DNA from: Micromonospora lutea
GTDB lineage: Bacteria > Actinomycetota > Actinomycetes > Mycobacteriales > Micromonosporaceae
NCBI RefSeq assembly: GCF_016863535.1
Contig: NZ_BOPB01000005.1
Location: forward strand, 186,001-250,000
DNA: 64,000 nt
Reading direction: 5' to 3'
The notes under the pieces are model-generated. The model did not search any database, was not told where the DNA came from, and saw only the letters and a list, made by a program, of their open reading frames with translations. Shown here piece after piece: positions 29,036-37,640 of this stretch (position 1 is the first letter of the stretch; each line of letters starts with the position of its first letter). Both the position numbers and the translations under genes were made by a program.

Positions 29036-29428
29036 TCAGCAGTTGCGCAGCTCCGGTGACTGGTTGAGCAACTGCCCCCGTACCGAGATGAACCGGCGGT
29101 AGGTGTCGGAGTCGACGGCGGAGGGTCGGAACGCCGCGATCCGGTGGCAGTTCTGGAAGGCGAGCTTGACACCGAAGTGACGCTCCAGGCTGGACCTGAT
29201 GGCGTCACTGGCCAACGCCCGCAGCAGTTGGCCCCGCTCCGCCTCGCTGGGCGGGGGCACCTGGTTGTCGGTGAACTCGGCGTCCGAGGATGCCAGTTCC
29301 GACACCACCCGGTGGACGGTCCGCCAGGCGTACGGCAGTGACTCGCGGACGCAGGCCAAGAACGCCTCGTCGTCGACGGGTCCGGACTCGGCGGCCCGCA
29401 GCAGGCTCGGCGACACGGTGAGAGACAT
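29036..29428 (-). CDS. SCO5389-family small protein
   Basis: 130 residues from ATG 29428, behind GGAGG. The sequence (MSLTVSPSLL, LPYAWRTV, FTDNQVPPPSE, RGQLLRALASDAIR, HFGVKLAFQNCHR, VRGQLLNQSPELRNC) matches the actinobacterial family named after S. coelicolor SCO5389. Two conserved Cys and two His residues are present, one Cys at the extreme C terminus. No signal peptide is seen. Function is unknown; the Fur/Zur-type operator directly upstream suggests a metal-related role. Confidence 0.8.
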   Translation of the reverse strand: MSLTVSPSLLRAAESGPVDDEAFLACVRESLPYAWRTVHRVVSELASSDAEFTDNQVPPPSEAERGQLLRALASDAIRSSLERHFGVKLAFQNCHRIAAFRPSAVDSDTYRRFISVRGQLLNQSPELRNC

Positions 29429-29439
29429 GATCCTCCTTC

Positions 29440-29462
29440 GATAATGACAACGATTGTCGTTA
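29440..29462 (-). promoter_or_regulatory. Fur/Zur-family operator upstream of the SCO5389-like gene
   Basis: GATAATGACAACGATTGTC (29440-29458) agrees with the 19-bp Fur-family box GATAATGATAATCATTATC at 15 positions; the dyad is ACAA/TTGT centred near 29451 and extends through GTTA. It begins 12 bases upstream of the ATG and just before the ribosome-binding site, so a bound repressor would block transcription or initiation. Assignment to Zur rather than Fur is a guess. Confidence 0.6.
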
Positions 29463-29619
29463 CCAATCTGTGCCGAGCAGATCACGTCGTCGTCGGGCTG
29501 TCAACGTTGACGGGCCGGGTCGATGAGCGCCGTCGTGACACGATGCGGCCGGTGGTCGCGTCGGATTGCCGGCCACCGCGCGCCGGCCGCTCGCCGGGCG
29601 GGACGGGCGGGAGCGGTGG

Positions 29620-30237
29620 ATGCCACGACGGGAGCGACTGGTCCGGTACTGGGACGGTCAGGCGGCAAGCTACGACCGGAAGGTCGCCTCGGTCGAGCGA
29701 CGCCTGCTCGCCGACAGCCGGCGCTGGGTGTGCCAGCGGGCGACCGGATCCACTCTCGAAGTGGCCGTCGGCACCGGCCTGAATCTGCCGTACTACCCCG
29801 ACGACGTGGACCTCGTCGGGGTCGACTGGAGTCCACGGATGGTGCGGGTCACCCGACAGCGGGCCGTCGGGCTCGGTCGCGAGATGACGCTGCTGCCGGC
29901 GGATGCCGCCGCGCTGCCGTTCGTCGACGGCCGGTTCGACACCGTGGTGTCCACCTTCGCCCTCTGTTGCGTTCCGGACGAGCGGGCCGCCCTCGCCGAG
30001 TTCGTGCGGGTGCTGCGGCCCGGCGGCAGCCTGCTGCTCGCCGATCATGTCGTGGCGTCCAACGTGCTGTTGCGCGCCGTTCAGCATCTCGTCGACCTGG
30101 TCAGCGTGCCGACCCAGGGGGAGCACTACACCCGACGTCCGCTGGACGTCGTGCGCCAGCTCGACCTCACGGTGGTGGCCTCGGAGCGCCTGACGCACGG
30201 TGCCATCGAACGCGTGCACGCCCGTCGAACGAGCTGA
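29620..30237 (+). CDS. Class I SAM-dependent methyltransferase
   Basis: 205 residues from ATG 29620. A Methyltransf_11-like fold: LEVAVGTGLNLPYYP is motif I, LVGVDWSPRMV motif II, ADAAALPFVDGRFDTVVSTFALCCV motifs III-IV (interrupted as VVSTFALCCVPD), and VLRPGGSLLLADHV motif post-IV. The acceptor is unknown; similar UbiE-like small methyltransferases act on small molecules or lipids. It ends 36 bases before the ArsR gene and may be separately transcribed because an operator palindrome lies between them. Confidence 0.88.
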   Translation: MPRRERLVRYWDGQAASYDRKVASVERRLLADSRRWVCQRATGSTLEVAVGTGLNLPYYPDDVDLVGVDWSPRMVRVTRQRAVGLGREMTLLPADAAALPFVDGRFDTVVSTFALCCVPDERAALAEFVRVLRPGGSLLLADHVVASNVLLRAVQHLVDLVSVPTQGEHYTRRPLDVVRQLDLTVVASERLTHGAIERVHARRTS

Positions 30238-30244
30238 CCGACAA

Positions 30245-30268
30245 AAGCGTAACCGATGGGTTACGCTT
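30245..30268 (+). promoter_or_regulatory. Perfect 10-bp inverted repeat, ArsR autoregulatory operator
   Basis: AAGCGTAACC (30245-30254) and GGTTACGCTT (30259-30268) are exact reverse complements around GATG. The repeat ends five bases before the GTG at 30274, so the regulator would sit on its own promoter. It supports the GTG start, because an upstream in-frame ATG (30256) lies inside the palindrome. Confidence 0.7.
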
Positions 30269-30273
30269 CAATC

Positions 30274-30636
30274 GTGGACGACATTGCCGCCGCGATCGCC
30301 GATCCGGTCCGGCGACGCATCCTCGAACTGCTGCGTGAGCGCCGGCTTCCGGCCGGGCGCATCGCCGAGCAGTTCGAGATCAGCCGACCGGCGATCAGCC
30401 GGCACCTGCGCGTACTGCGCGACAGCGGTCTGGTCCGCGACACCGTCGTTGGCCGCCAGCGCCGCTACGAGCTGGACCCGACCCGGCTCGCCGACCTGGC
30501 GCGGTGGCTGACCCAGTTCACCCGGACCGACCTCTGGGAACGCCGTTTCGACGCCCTGGAGACCGAGGTCTTCCGTGCCCGCCGCGACCGCCGCACCGGC
30601 GACTCGCCCTCCAACCCACAGGAGCGCACCGCATGA
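30274..30636 (+). CDS. ArsR-family transcriptional regulator
   Basis: 120 residues from GTG 30274 (an upstream ATG at 30256 would add six residues but overlaps the operator). A winged helix covers about 1-85: DDIAAAIADPVRRRILELL, then SRPAISRHLRVLRDSGLV as recognition helix. No metal-binding Cys pairs are visible, so it is of the metal-independent type usually encoded with an SRPBCC protein. It overlaps that gene by four bases (ATGA). Probably a repressor of the pair; ligand unknown. Confidence 0.9.
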   Translation: MDDIAAAIADPVRRRILELLRERRLPAGRIAEQFEISRPAISRHLRVLRDSGLVRDTVVGRQRRYELDPTRLADLARWLTQFTRTDLWERRFDALETEVFRARRDRRTGDSPSNPQERTA

Positions 30637-31130
30637 GCCGCACACCCACCGGCCGCCTCTTCGGCGTCGACGACGGCATCGACCTGGTCCTCACCCGTAC
30701 CTTCCCCGCCGCGATCGACGACGTCTGGGCCAGCCTCACCGAGCCGGAACGCACGGCACGATGGTTCGGCCCCTGGGAGGGCGACGCCGCGCCCGGCCGT
30801 ACCATCCGGGTACGAATGGCCCTCGAAGAGGGCGCGCCCTGGTCCGACATGACGATCGACGCGTGCGAGCCACCCCGGCGGCTGGCCGTGACCATGCGCG
30901 ACGACCATGGCCACTGGGCGCTGGAACTGCTGTTGACCCCACAGAGCGAGCGGACCGAGCTGCGGTTCGTCCACCACCTCGTCGACACCACCGGCATCGG
31001 TGAGGTGGGGCCGGGCTGGGAGTACTACCTCGACTGCCTGGTGGCTGCCCGCGACGGCACGGCGCTGCCGGCGTTCGACGACTACCACCCGCCGATGAAG
31101 GCGTACTACGAGCAGCTGCGGCCGGAGTGA
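30633..31130 (+). CDS. SRPBCC (AHSA1-like) domain protein
   Basis: 165 residues from ATG 30633, with AGGAG upstream. A START-like ligand-binding fold: IDLVLTRTFPAAIDDVWASLTEPERTARWFGPW at the start, WSDMTIDACEPPRRLAVTM in the middle and PGWEYYLDCLVAA at the end, as in AHSA1 proteins. Such proteins form a hydrophobic pocket and are often co-expressed with ArsR regulators. The ligand is unknown. Confidence 0.9.
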   Translation: MSRTPTGRLFGVDDGIDLVLTRTFPAAIDDVWASLTEPERTARWFGPWEGDAAPGRTIRVRMALEEGAPWSDMTIDACEPPRRLAVTMRDDHGHWALELLLTPQSERTELRFVHHLVDTTGIGEVGPGWEYYLDCLVAARDGTALPAFDDYHPPMKAYYEQLRPE

Positions 31131-31231
31131 TCGAGGCTACCCACATCCGCTCGATTCGCTCCGTTTTGCTCGGTCTGCTCCGGGTACCGCCCTGGCATCT
31201 GGCTCTCGTGTCCCAGGAGGTACCCGTCAAC

Positions 31232-33493
31232 ATGAATGCCCGCAACCCCGCCAAGGCGGTCAAGGATGTTGTGGAGGCCGCGGCGGAGAAAGTGACCGAC
31301 GCCCTCACCCCGGAGGTGCCCGGTGCACCGGGCAGCGCCCCGCCGCCCCTCGACGAGCCGACGACGCCACACGAACCGCTGCCGCCGAAACCCGAACAGG
31401 GTGCCCCGCAGACCCGTACGCCGACCGGGGCGGAGACCGGCGCGCCGGCCGCCGCCTACGGCCAGCAGGGTGCCTTCCTCACCACCGCGCAGGGCGCGCG
31501 GCTGCGGGACACCGACCACTCCCTCAAGGCCGGGCCGCGAGGACCGGTCCTGCTCCAGGACCACCACCTGCGAGAGAAGATCACCCACTTCGACCACGAG
31601 CGCATCCCCGAGCGGGTGGTGCACGCCCGGGGTGCCGGTGCCCACGGCGAGTTCACCGCGTACGGCACCGCCGAGGCGGTGACTCGGGCGGGTTTCCTGG
31701 CCAAGGGGCGGACCACCGAGGTCTTCGTCCGCTTCTCCACCGTCCTGGGCTCGCGCGGATCGGCCGACACCGTCCGGGACACCCGGGGCTTCGCCACGAA
31801 GTTCTACACCGACGAGGGCACCTTCGACCTGGTCGCCAACAACATGCCGGTCTTCTTCATCCAGGACGCCATCAAGTTTCCCGACATCATCCACGCCGGG
31901 AAGCCCCACCCCGACCGGGAGATCCCGCAGGCGCAGAGCGCGCACGACACCTTCTGGGACTTCGTCTCGCTGCACACCGAGGCGCAGCACCACGCCATGT
32001 GGAACATGTCCGACCGGGGCATCCCGCGTTCCTACCGGACGATGGAAGGCTTCGGCGTCCACACCTTCCGGCTGGTCAACGCCGCCGGGGAGACGGCGCT
32101 GGCCAAGTTCCACTGGAAGCCGAAGTTGGGCGTGCACTCCCTGGTCTGGGAGGAGGCCCAGCTGCTCGGCGGCATCGACCCGGACTTCCACCGGCGTGAC
32201 CTCTACGACGCCATCGAGGCCGGGGCGTTCCCCGAGTGGGAACTCGGCCTCCAGGTCTTCCCCGACACCCCCGAGGAGACGTTCGCCGGCATCGACCTGC
32301 TCGACCCGACGAAGATCGTGCCGGAGGAGCTCGCACCCGTACAGCCGGTCGGCAAGCTGACCCTGAACCGCACCCCGAGGAACTTCTTCGCCGAGACCGA
32401 GCAGGTCGCCTTCCACGTGGGGCACCTGCCGCCGGGCATCGACGTCACCAACGACCCGTTGCTGCAGGGCCGGCTCTTCTCGTACGTCGACACGCAACTG
32501 ACCCGGCTGGGCGGGCCGAACTTCGCACAGATCCCGATCAACCGGCCGCACGCCCCGGTCAACGACATGCTGCGCGACGGCTTCCACCAGCACGCCGTCC
32601 ACGCCGGGGTGGCACCGTACCGGCCGAACTCCCTCGACGGTGGCAACCCGTTCCCGGCCGGCGACGACGACCACCCCTTCGTCGACCTGCCGGTGCAGGT
32701 CACGCAGGCCCCCAAGGTGCGCGCCAATCCGGTCTCGTTCGACGACCACTTCAGCCAGGCCCGCCTGTTCTGGCTGAGCATGTCCCCGGTCGAACGGGAA
32801 CACATCATCCGGGCGTACACCTTCGAGCTGGGCAAGTGCTACCACCAGGCGATCAAGGAACGTCAGCTCCAGTGCCTGGCCAACATCGACCCGGTGCTCT
32901 GCGCCGAGGTCGCCACCGGCCTCGGTCTGCCCGCGCCGGAGCCGACCGTGCCGTTGGCCGACGTCGAGCCCAGCCCCGCGCTGTCCCAGGTCGGGCGGGA
33001 GTGGCCGGCCGACGGCCGGATGGTCGGCATCGTCGTCGGCCCCGAGGCCGACCTCGACAGCGTCCGGGCGGCCCGCGAGGCGATCTTCGCCGCCGACATG
33101 GTGCCGCTGCTGATCGCGCCGCACGGCGGCACGATCGGCGACCTGCCCGCGCAGCGGAGCTTCGCCACCGGCCGCTCGGTCGAACTCGACGCGCTCCTGC
33201 TCGCCTCGGCACCCGCGCCGGCACCGGACGCGTTGCCGGCCCGCGACGCCAAGGCGGGCGCGACCGGCTCGGCCAGCGTCGACCCTCGGGTGCTGCTGAT
33301 GGTCGAGGAGTGCTGGCGGCACGCCAAGGCCATCGGCGCGTGGGGGACCGGCGTCGTGGCCCTGGAGCAGACCGGTGTCCTCGGCACGTCCGGCGTGGTC
33401 ACCGGCGACGCCGCGAGTGAGGTTTTGGCCGGTGTCCAGCAGCTCATGGCCGCACACCGGGTCTGGGAGAGGTTCCCCGCCTCGGTCGCCTGA
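31232..33493 (+). CDS. katE: Large-subunit (clade 2) catalase with C-terminal DJ-1-like domain
   Basis: 753 residues from ATG 31232; AGGAGG is 11 bases upstream. After a Pro-rich N-terminal extension (about 1-80) comes the catalase core with distal His131 (RVVHARGAGAHG), FVRFSTV, NNMPVFFIQD and proximal Tyr418 (RLFSYVDTQ), close to His128 and Tyr415 of E. coli HPII, which has the same length. The C-terminal ~150 residues (MVGIVVGPEAD, VDPRVLLMVEECWRHAKAIGAWG) are the class I glutaminase/DJ-1-like domain of large catalases. It breaks down hydrogen peroxide in the cytosol. Followed by a 19-bp hairpin. Confidence 0.96.
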   Translation: MNARNPAKAVKDVVEAAAEKVTDALTPEVPGAPGSAPPPLDEPTTPHEPLPPKPEQGAPQTRTPTGAETGAPAAAYGQQGAFLTTAQGARLRDTDHSLKAGPRGPVLLQDHHLREKITHFDHERIPERVVHARGAGAHGEFTAYGTAEAVTRAGFLAKGRTTEVFVRFSTVLGSRGSADTVRDTRGFATKFYTDEGTFDLVANNMPVFFIQDAIKFPDIIHAGKPHPDREIPQAQSAHDTFWDFVSLHTEAQHHAMWNMSDRGIPRSYRTMEGFGVHTFRLVNAAGETALAKFHWKPKLGVHSLVWEEAQLLGGIDPDFHRRDLYDAIEAGAFPEWELGLQVFPDTPEETFAGIDLLDPTKIVPEELAPVQPVGKLTLNRTPRNFFAETEQVAFHVGHLPPGIDVTNDPLLQGRLFSYVDTQLTRLGGPNFAQIPINRPHAPVNDMLRDGFHQHAVHAGVAPYRPNSLDGGNPFPAGDDDHPFVDLPVQVTQAPKVRANPVSFDDHFSQARLFWLSMSPVEREHIIRAYTFELGKCYHQAIKERQLQCLANIDPVLCAEVATGLGLPAPEPTVPLADVEPSPALSQVGREWPADGRMVGIVVGPEADLDSVRAAREAIFAADMVPLLIAPHGGTIGDLPAQRSFATGRSVELDALLLASAPAPAPDALPARDAKAGATGSASVDPRVLLMVEECWRHAKAIGAWGTGVVALEQTGVLGTSGVVTGDAASEVLAGVQQLMAAHRVWERFPASVA

Positions 33494-33522
33494 CCCCGCA
33501 TCCGAGCCATACCGCTTCACGA

Positions 33523-33566
33523 CGTCAGATCCTGGCGACGGCGATCACCGTCGCCAGGATCTGACG
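33523..33566. terminator. Perfect 19-bp bidirectional hairpin
   Basis: CGTCAGATCCTGGCGACGG (33523-33541) pairs exactly with 33548-33566 around CGATCA. It lies between katE and the convergent DUF6493 gene and can stop both transcripts. Confidence 0.9.
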
Positions 33567-33633
33567 TGCCGGCCCCTGCCACCGCCCGGCCCGCCCGTCG
33601 ACCGGTGCGACGGGCGAACCGTCGATCAGCGGC

Positions 33634-36255
33634 TCACGCCGCGTCGAGTGCGCGGTGCAGGCGGCGGGCCTCGGTGACCAGGCGGCCGGACCCGCCCCGC
33701 CCGGCCACGTCGGCCAGGCCGGGCACCTCGATGCGTACGCCGGTCGCGGTGGCCGTCTCCGCCGCCACGGTCAGCAGCTCCGGCAGGCCGCGCGGTGCGG
33801 TGGGCATGGCCAGCACCGCCGGGAGCGCGGCGGCCAGCAGCCGCCACACCGTGAGTGGCGCACCGGCCTGCGCGGCGTCGCGTAGCGGTTCGCCGACCCG
33901 GGACAGCTTCACCAGTTGCCGGGCGACCAGTGCCCCGAGTTGCTCCCCGATGCCGGCCACGTCGATGTCACCGGCGGCGGCCAGGGCGAGCAACGCGTCC
34001 AGCGCCGCCACCCGGTCCGGGGCGTGTCGGGCCGCGAGGCCGTAGGCCACCGCCAGGTCGAGGGCCACCCCGCCCGGCCCACCGATCTCGGCGAGCAGGG
34101 GCAGCACCGCGGCGCCGCCACGCTCGTCCATGTCCGCGGCACCGGCGACCAGTGGCAGCAGGTACGCGGTGACCATGCCCCGATGCCCGGGCAACATCGA
34201 CGGCCACAGGTGCACCCAGCCGGCGTGGTCGCCGCTGAGTGGGGTGGCGGGTGCGGTGAACAGCCCGTACCGGTCGACTGTCCCGGCGGGCGGGGCCAGC
34301 TCGGCCAGGATCCGTTCGGCCGGCATGTGCGCGTACGCCCAGTGCCGCCTGCTCTGGTTGACGGTGCGGGACCGGACGACCGGCCGCGGCAGGCCGCCGT
34401 CGCGCAACCAGGTGGCGAGCCGTAGGCCGGCTGCCGTGCCGAGGGCCGCCGCCTTGTCGGCGATCGACTCGTCGACGTCGGCCGGCAACCGCAGCAGCGC
34501 CTGGGTGAGATCCCAGTGGCCCGGTTCCCGATCACCGAGCGCGGTGAGCCGTTCCACCAGCGTCATCGGGTCGAGCAGCCCGTTTGTCGACGTGGGAGTG
34601 GCCAGCAGGCCCGGTCGTCCCGGCTCGTTGAGGTACGCGCCGATCTCGACCAGCCGGGCGCGGAACAGCCGGTGGACCGGCGGCGTATGGGGATTGGTGA
34701 CCACCAGCTCCGGTGTCGCGTCGGCCCGGTGTGTCGCCGTGAGGAGTTTGCTCCACCGTTCCCGCTGCCGGTCGGTGCGGCCGGCACCGGCGCTCGTGAA
34801 CACCTCGACCACCATGCCGCAGAGGCACAGTGGATCGGAGCGGTGGTCCGCCCACGACCAGTGCCGTCGTTCGATCACCGGGCCGAGCGCGGTGCGGATC
34901 CGGTCTCCGTCGGTCGTGGCGAGCCGGACCAGCCCGTCGAGGATCCGCTCCAGCGCAACTCCCTGCTGCGGCGTGGCGAGCAGCGCGGCGACCTCCTCGG
35001 TCAACTCGTCCAGGTCGGTGATGGGCGCGGATGCCGGTGCGGGTGGGGGAGGTGGGGGCAGGTCGTCGCCGCGTGGCCGGGTCACCGCCGGCGCCGCCCC
35101 GCCCGGTTCCGGGTCGAAGCCGTGCCGGGCGGCCAGCGCCACGGCACGCTCCCGTAGCTCCACGGCGGGGTGCTCGGCGGCGACCGCGATCACCTCGGCG
35201 ATCTCGCTGGCCCGGTCCCGGTGCTGGCGGGCGAGCCGGTCGAGCCAGCCGAGCTGAGCCTTGACCAGCGTCTTGTCGGGTCGCGTAAGCATCTGGCGGG
35301 AGGCGTCGAGGACCGACTCCAGCTCCAGCTCGGGCAGCTTCCGCAGCGTCTTCTGCGCCATCGTGGCCACCGACGCGGGAGCGTCGACGAGCAGCCGCAG
35401 ATAGTCCATGACCCGGGCGGTGACCTCGGCGTCGGTCGGTGCGAGCTCGTCGAGCAGGGTGGTGAAGGCGCGTAGCGCGACGGGTCGGTCGCCGCGCAGC
35501 AGCCGACTGAGGCAACCGTCGAGCAGGAGCAACCGGTCGACCACGCCCTCGGCGGCGAGCTGGGCCAGGGCGGCCGGCAGGGCGGGCCGGCCCGGGTCGT
35601 CCCAGTCGCGGTGCCCGGCGATGAACATCATCTGGTTACCGATGCCGTCCACCTCGAAGAGCCGGGGCAGCATGACGGGCAGGAAGGGATCGTCGCGCAG
35701 TCGGTCCACCACCGGGGGTGCCTGACCCTGGTGGAACTGGGCCGGGGACTCCACCGCGGTCAACCACAGTTGCACGGACACGTCGTCCGTCGGTGGCTCG
35801 CCGCCCTCGTGGTGCAGCAGCGTGGCGACGAAATGCCAGCGGCCGACCCAGGTGTCCTGACGGAACCGGGCCGCGATCCGATGAGCCAGGTCGACGAGCC
35901 AGTCGACCCCCCGCTCCTGCGCGACGACGCGGACCAGCTCGGCCGCGAGGCGACCATTCGGGTTGACCGAGGGACGACCGAGGATCTGCGCGGCCTGGGC
36001 GGCGGTCGGCAGACAACCGACCACGGCGATCGCCAGGGCGGTCCCGGTGCCGGCCGACCACCAGGTGCGCCGCTCGTGCTGCTTGAACCAGGCGGTCAGC
36101 TCGACGCCGATCTCTCGGCGGCGCTGCTCCGGCAACCCGTGCAGCGCCGCCGCGACCGCGTCGATGGCACCCCTGTCCACCAGGTCGAACAGATCGCTTG
36201 TGCCGCCGGCGGCCAGCTCCTGCCGACGCCGCATGGTGTCCTCCGTGTGCCTCAT
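33634..36255 (-). CDS. DUF6493-type large helical-repeat protein
   Basis: 873 residues from ATG 36255, behind GAGGAG and overlapping the stop of the SWIM gene (ATGA). The sequence is rich in Leu/Ala helices, consistent with HEAT-like repeats, with a Pro-rich break (about residues 432-445, DDLPPPPPPAPAS). No catalytic motif, signal peptide or membrane segment is recognised. Proteins of this type (DUF6493) occur beside SWIM zinc-finger proteins in actinobacteria; the role of the pair is not known. Family assignment is from memory of the pairing. Confidence 0.75.
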   Translation of the reverse strand: MRHTEDTMRRRQELAAGGTSDLFDLVDRGAIDAVAAALHGLPEQRRREIGVELTAWFKQHERRTWWSAGTGTALAIAVVGCLPTAAQAAQILGRPSVNPNGRLAAELVRVVAQERGVDWLVDLAHRIAARFRQDTWVGRWHFVATLLHHEGGEPPTDDVSVQLWLTAVESPAQFHQGQAPPVVDRLRDDPFLPVMLPRLFEVDGIGNQMMFIAGHRDWDDPGRPALPAALAQLAAEGVVDRLLLLDGCLSRLLRGDRPVALRAFTTLLDELAPTDAEVTARVMDYLRLLVDAPASVATMAQKTLRKLPELELESVLDASRQMLTRPDKTLVKAQLGWLDRLARQHRDRASEIAEVIAVAAEHPAVELRERAVALAARHGFDPEPGGAAPAVTRPRGDDLPPPPPPAPASAPITDLDELTEEVAALLATPQQGVALERILDGLVRLATTDGDRIRTALGPVIERRHWSWADHRSDPLCLCGMVVEVFTSAGAGRTDRQRERWSKLLTATHRADATPELVVTNPHTPPVHRLFRARLVEIGAYLNEPGRPGLLATPTSTNGLLDPMTLVERLTALGDREPGHWDLTQALLRLPADVDESIADKAAALGTAAGLRLATWLRDGGLPRPVVRSRTVNQSRRHWAYAHMPAERILAELAPPAGTVDRYGLFTAPATPLSGDHAGWVHLWPSMLPGHRGMVTAYLLPLVAGAADMDERGGAAVLPLLAEIGGPGGVALDLAVAYGLAARHAPDRVAALDALLALAAAGDIDVAGIGEQLGALVARQLVKLSRVGEPLRDAAQAGAPLTVWRLLAAALPAVLAMPTAPRGLPELLTVAAETATATGVRIEVPGLADVAGRGGSGRLVTEARRLHRALDAA

Positions 36256-37589
36256 GCCGGCTCCTCGACCTGCTCGGTGATCAGCATCCGGGTGGCCAGG
36301 GCATGTCGGCACGGCCCACGCTGCCCCCGATGCTTCGCCCACCATGGGCAGGTGCACGTCAGCCCGCCATCGGCGAGCTGACGGACCCGGTACACCTGAT
36401 CGCCGCTGCGTACCGTCGCCGCCGTGCCGTCCCGCTGCACCGCTCCGGCGTCGAGCAGCGCCCGCGCACCGACCAGCCGAGGATTGTCCCGCTCGGCCCG
36501 GCCCGCGTCATACGGCATCACCCGGTGGAAGTACGCCGCGTCGGCCACGTCGTAGCCGACCCGACCGGCGGTGCCGAGCTGGGCCAAAGCGCCACGTACC
36601 CGGTCGGCGTCGATGCCGGCCTGCTCGGCCAGCCGATCGGTGTCGATGGTCGGATCCCAGGAGAGCAGGGCGGAGATGAGGTTGGCGTCGTCGACGACAT
36701 CGTCACCGGCGAGCGCGGCGAGAACGGCGCCCTCACCGGAGAAGCCGCGGTACGGCTCGGGGGAGAGGGTCAGCGACAGCCGCAGCGCGCCGGTGTCCAG
36801 TTCCCAGACGCTCGGGGCCGGACCGGAGCCGGGTGCCACCGTCGGGCCGTACACCCGGAGGGTCTTCGCGAAGCGCAGCATCGGTTGCAGCGCGACCAGC
36901 CGGCCCGCCCCGGCCAGGCAGACCGCCCCCGCGACCGGTCGGGCGGTCAGCCGCAGGGACCGGCCCGCCGGCACCACCCAGAGCACCGACCGGTCACCGC
37001 CCCGGGGCAGCCGACGCAGGAAGGCGGCGGCTTCGGTCGCCGGCAGCTCGGCCCGGGGCTCGAACCGGGCGGCCAGAACCTGCACCTCGGCGAAGCCACG
37101 CAGCCAGCGCACCGGCAGCGGCACCTTCTTCTCCACCACCGCACCATCCAACGTGGAGACGGTGAGGTCGTCGGGACCGACCGACAGGTGCAGCGGGTCC
37201 AGACCGCTCACCCGGGCCAGCGCCTCGCGCAGCGGATTGTTCACGTCGACGTTGGTGGTGCCGTGCTCGGCGACATCGCCATCCAGACCCTCGGGCAACG
37301 CGTCGAGCCGCGCGTACACCCCGCAGCACCCGGAGAAGGACTCGAAGCGGAGCCGGTCACGGCTGCCGGTGACCACCGGATCCAGACTCGCCGGGGTGAC
37401 CGGCCGGTGGTAGCGGGTGCGGGCCACCTCGGCCACGGCCAGCAAACCCACCGCAGCCGCCTGCCCGGTGGTGAGAAAACCGGTGAAGAAACGGGGATTC
37501 GGCGTCGGACCACCACTGGTCTGCAAGGCGAGCGATCGTTGCGTCAGGGTGGAGGGGGCGAGATAACGGTACGTCTGGACTGCGTTCAC
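36252..37589 (-). CDS. SWIM zinc-finger protein
   Basis: 445 residues from GTG 37589. The C-terminal SWIM motif CTCPWWAKHRGQRGPCRH (CxC, then CxH) binds zinc. The N-terminal 370 residues contain GVYARLDAL with a double Cys (FSGCCGVYAR) and long alpha/beta segments without recognised domain. No strong ribosome-binding site is seen, so leaderless translation is possible. It is followed by the overlapping DUF6493 gene; SWIM domains usually bind DNA or protein, so the pair may act on nucleic acid or on a protein complex. Confidence 0.82.
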   Translation of the reverse strand: MNAVQTYRYLAPSTLTQRSLALQTSGGPTPNPRFFTGFLTTGQAAAVGLLAVAEVARTRYHRPVTPASLDPVVTGSRDRLRFESFSGCCGVYARLDALPEGLDGDVAEHGTTNVDVNNPLREALARVSGLDPLHLSVGPDDLTVSTLDGAVVEKKVPLPVRWLRGFAEVQVLAARFEPRAELPATEAAAFLRRLPRGGDRSVLWVVPAGRSLRLTARPVAGAVCLAGAGRLVALQPMLRFAKTLRVYGPTVAPGSGPAPSVWELDTGALRLSLTLSPEPYRGFSGEGAVLAALAGDDVVDDANLISALLSWDPTIDTDRLAEQAGIDADRVRGALAQLGTAGRVGYDVADAAYFHRVMPYDAGRAERDNPRLVGARALLDAGAVQRDGTAATVRSGDQVYRVRQLADGGLTCTCPWWAKHRGQRGPCRHALATRMLITEQVEEPA

Positions 37590-37640
37590 GCCGCCGTACG
37601 GTAGGGCAGACCTCCGACACCGACGGCGGCGCGACACCCC

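Noticed and set aside
29566..29619. Upstream extension of the methyltransferase from ATG 29566
   Set aside because: The extra 18 residues are Arg/Gly-rich with no ribosome-binding site; ATG 29620 directly precedes the conserved RLVRYWDGQAASYD start.
31106..33520. 804-codon open frame antisense to katE
   Set aside because: The plus strand encodes a complete, well-aligned catalase. The antisense product has no recognisable motif.
36198..37604. 468-codon plus-strand frame over the SWIM gene
   Set aside because: The minus strand carries the SWIM motif CxC...CxH and a coupled downstream gene; the plus-strand frame is Arg/Gln-rich without motifs.
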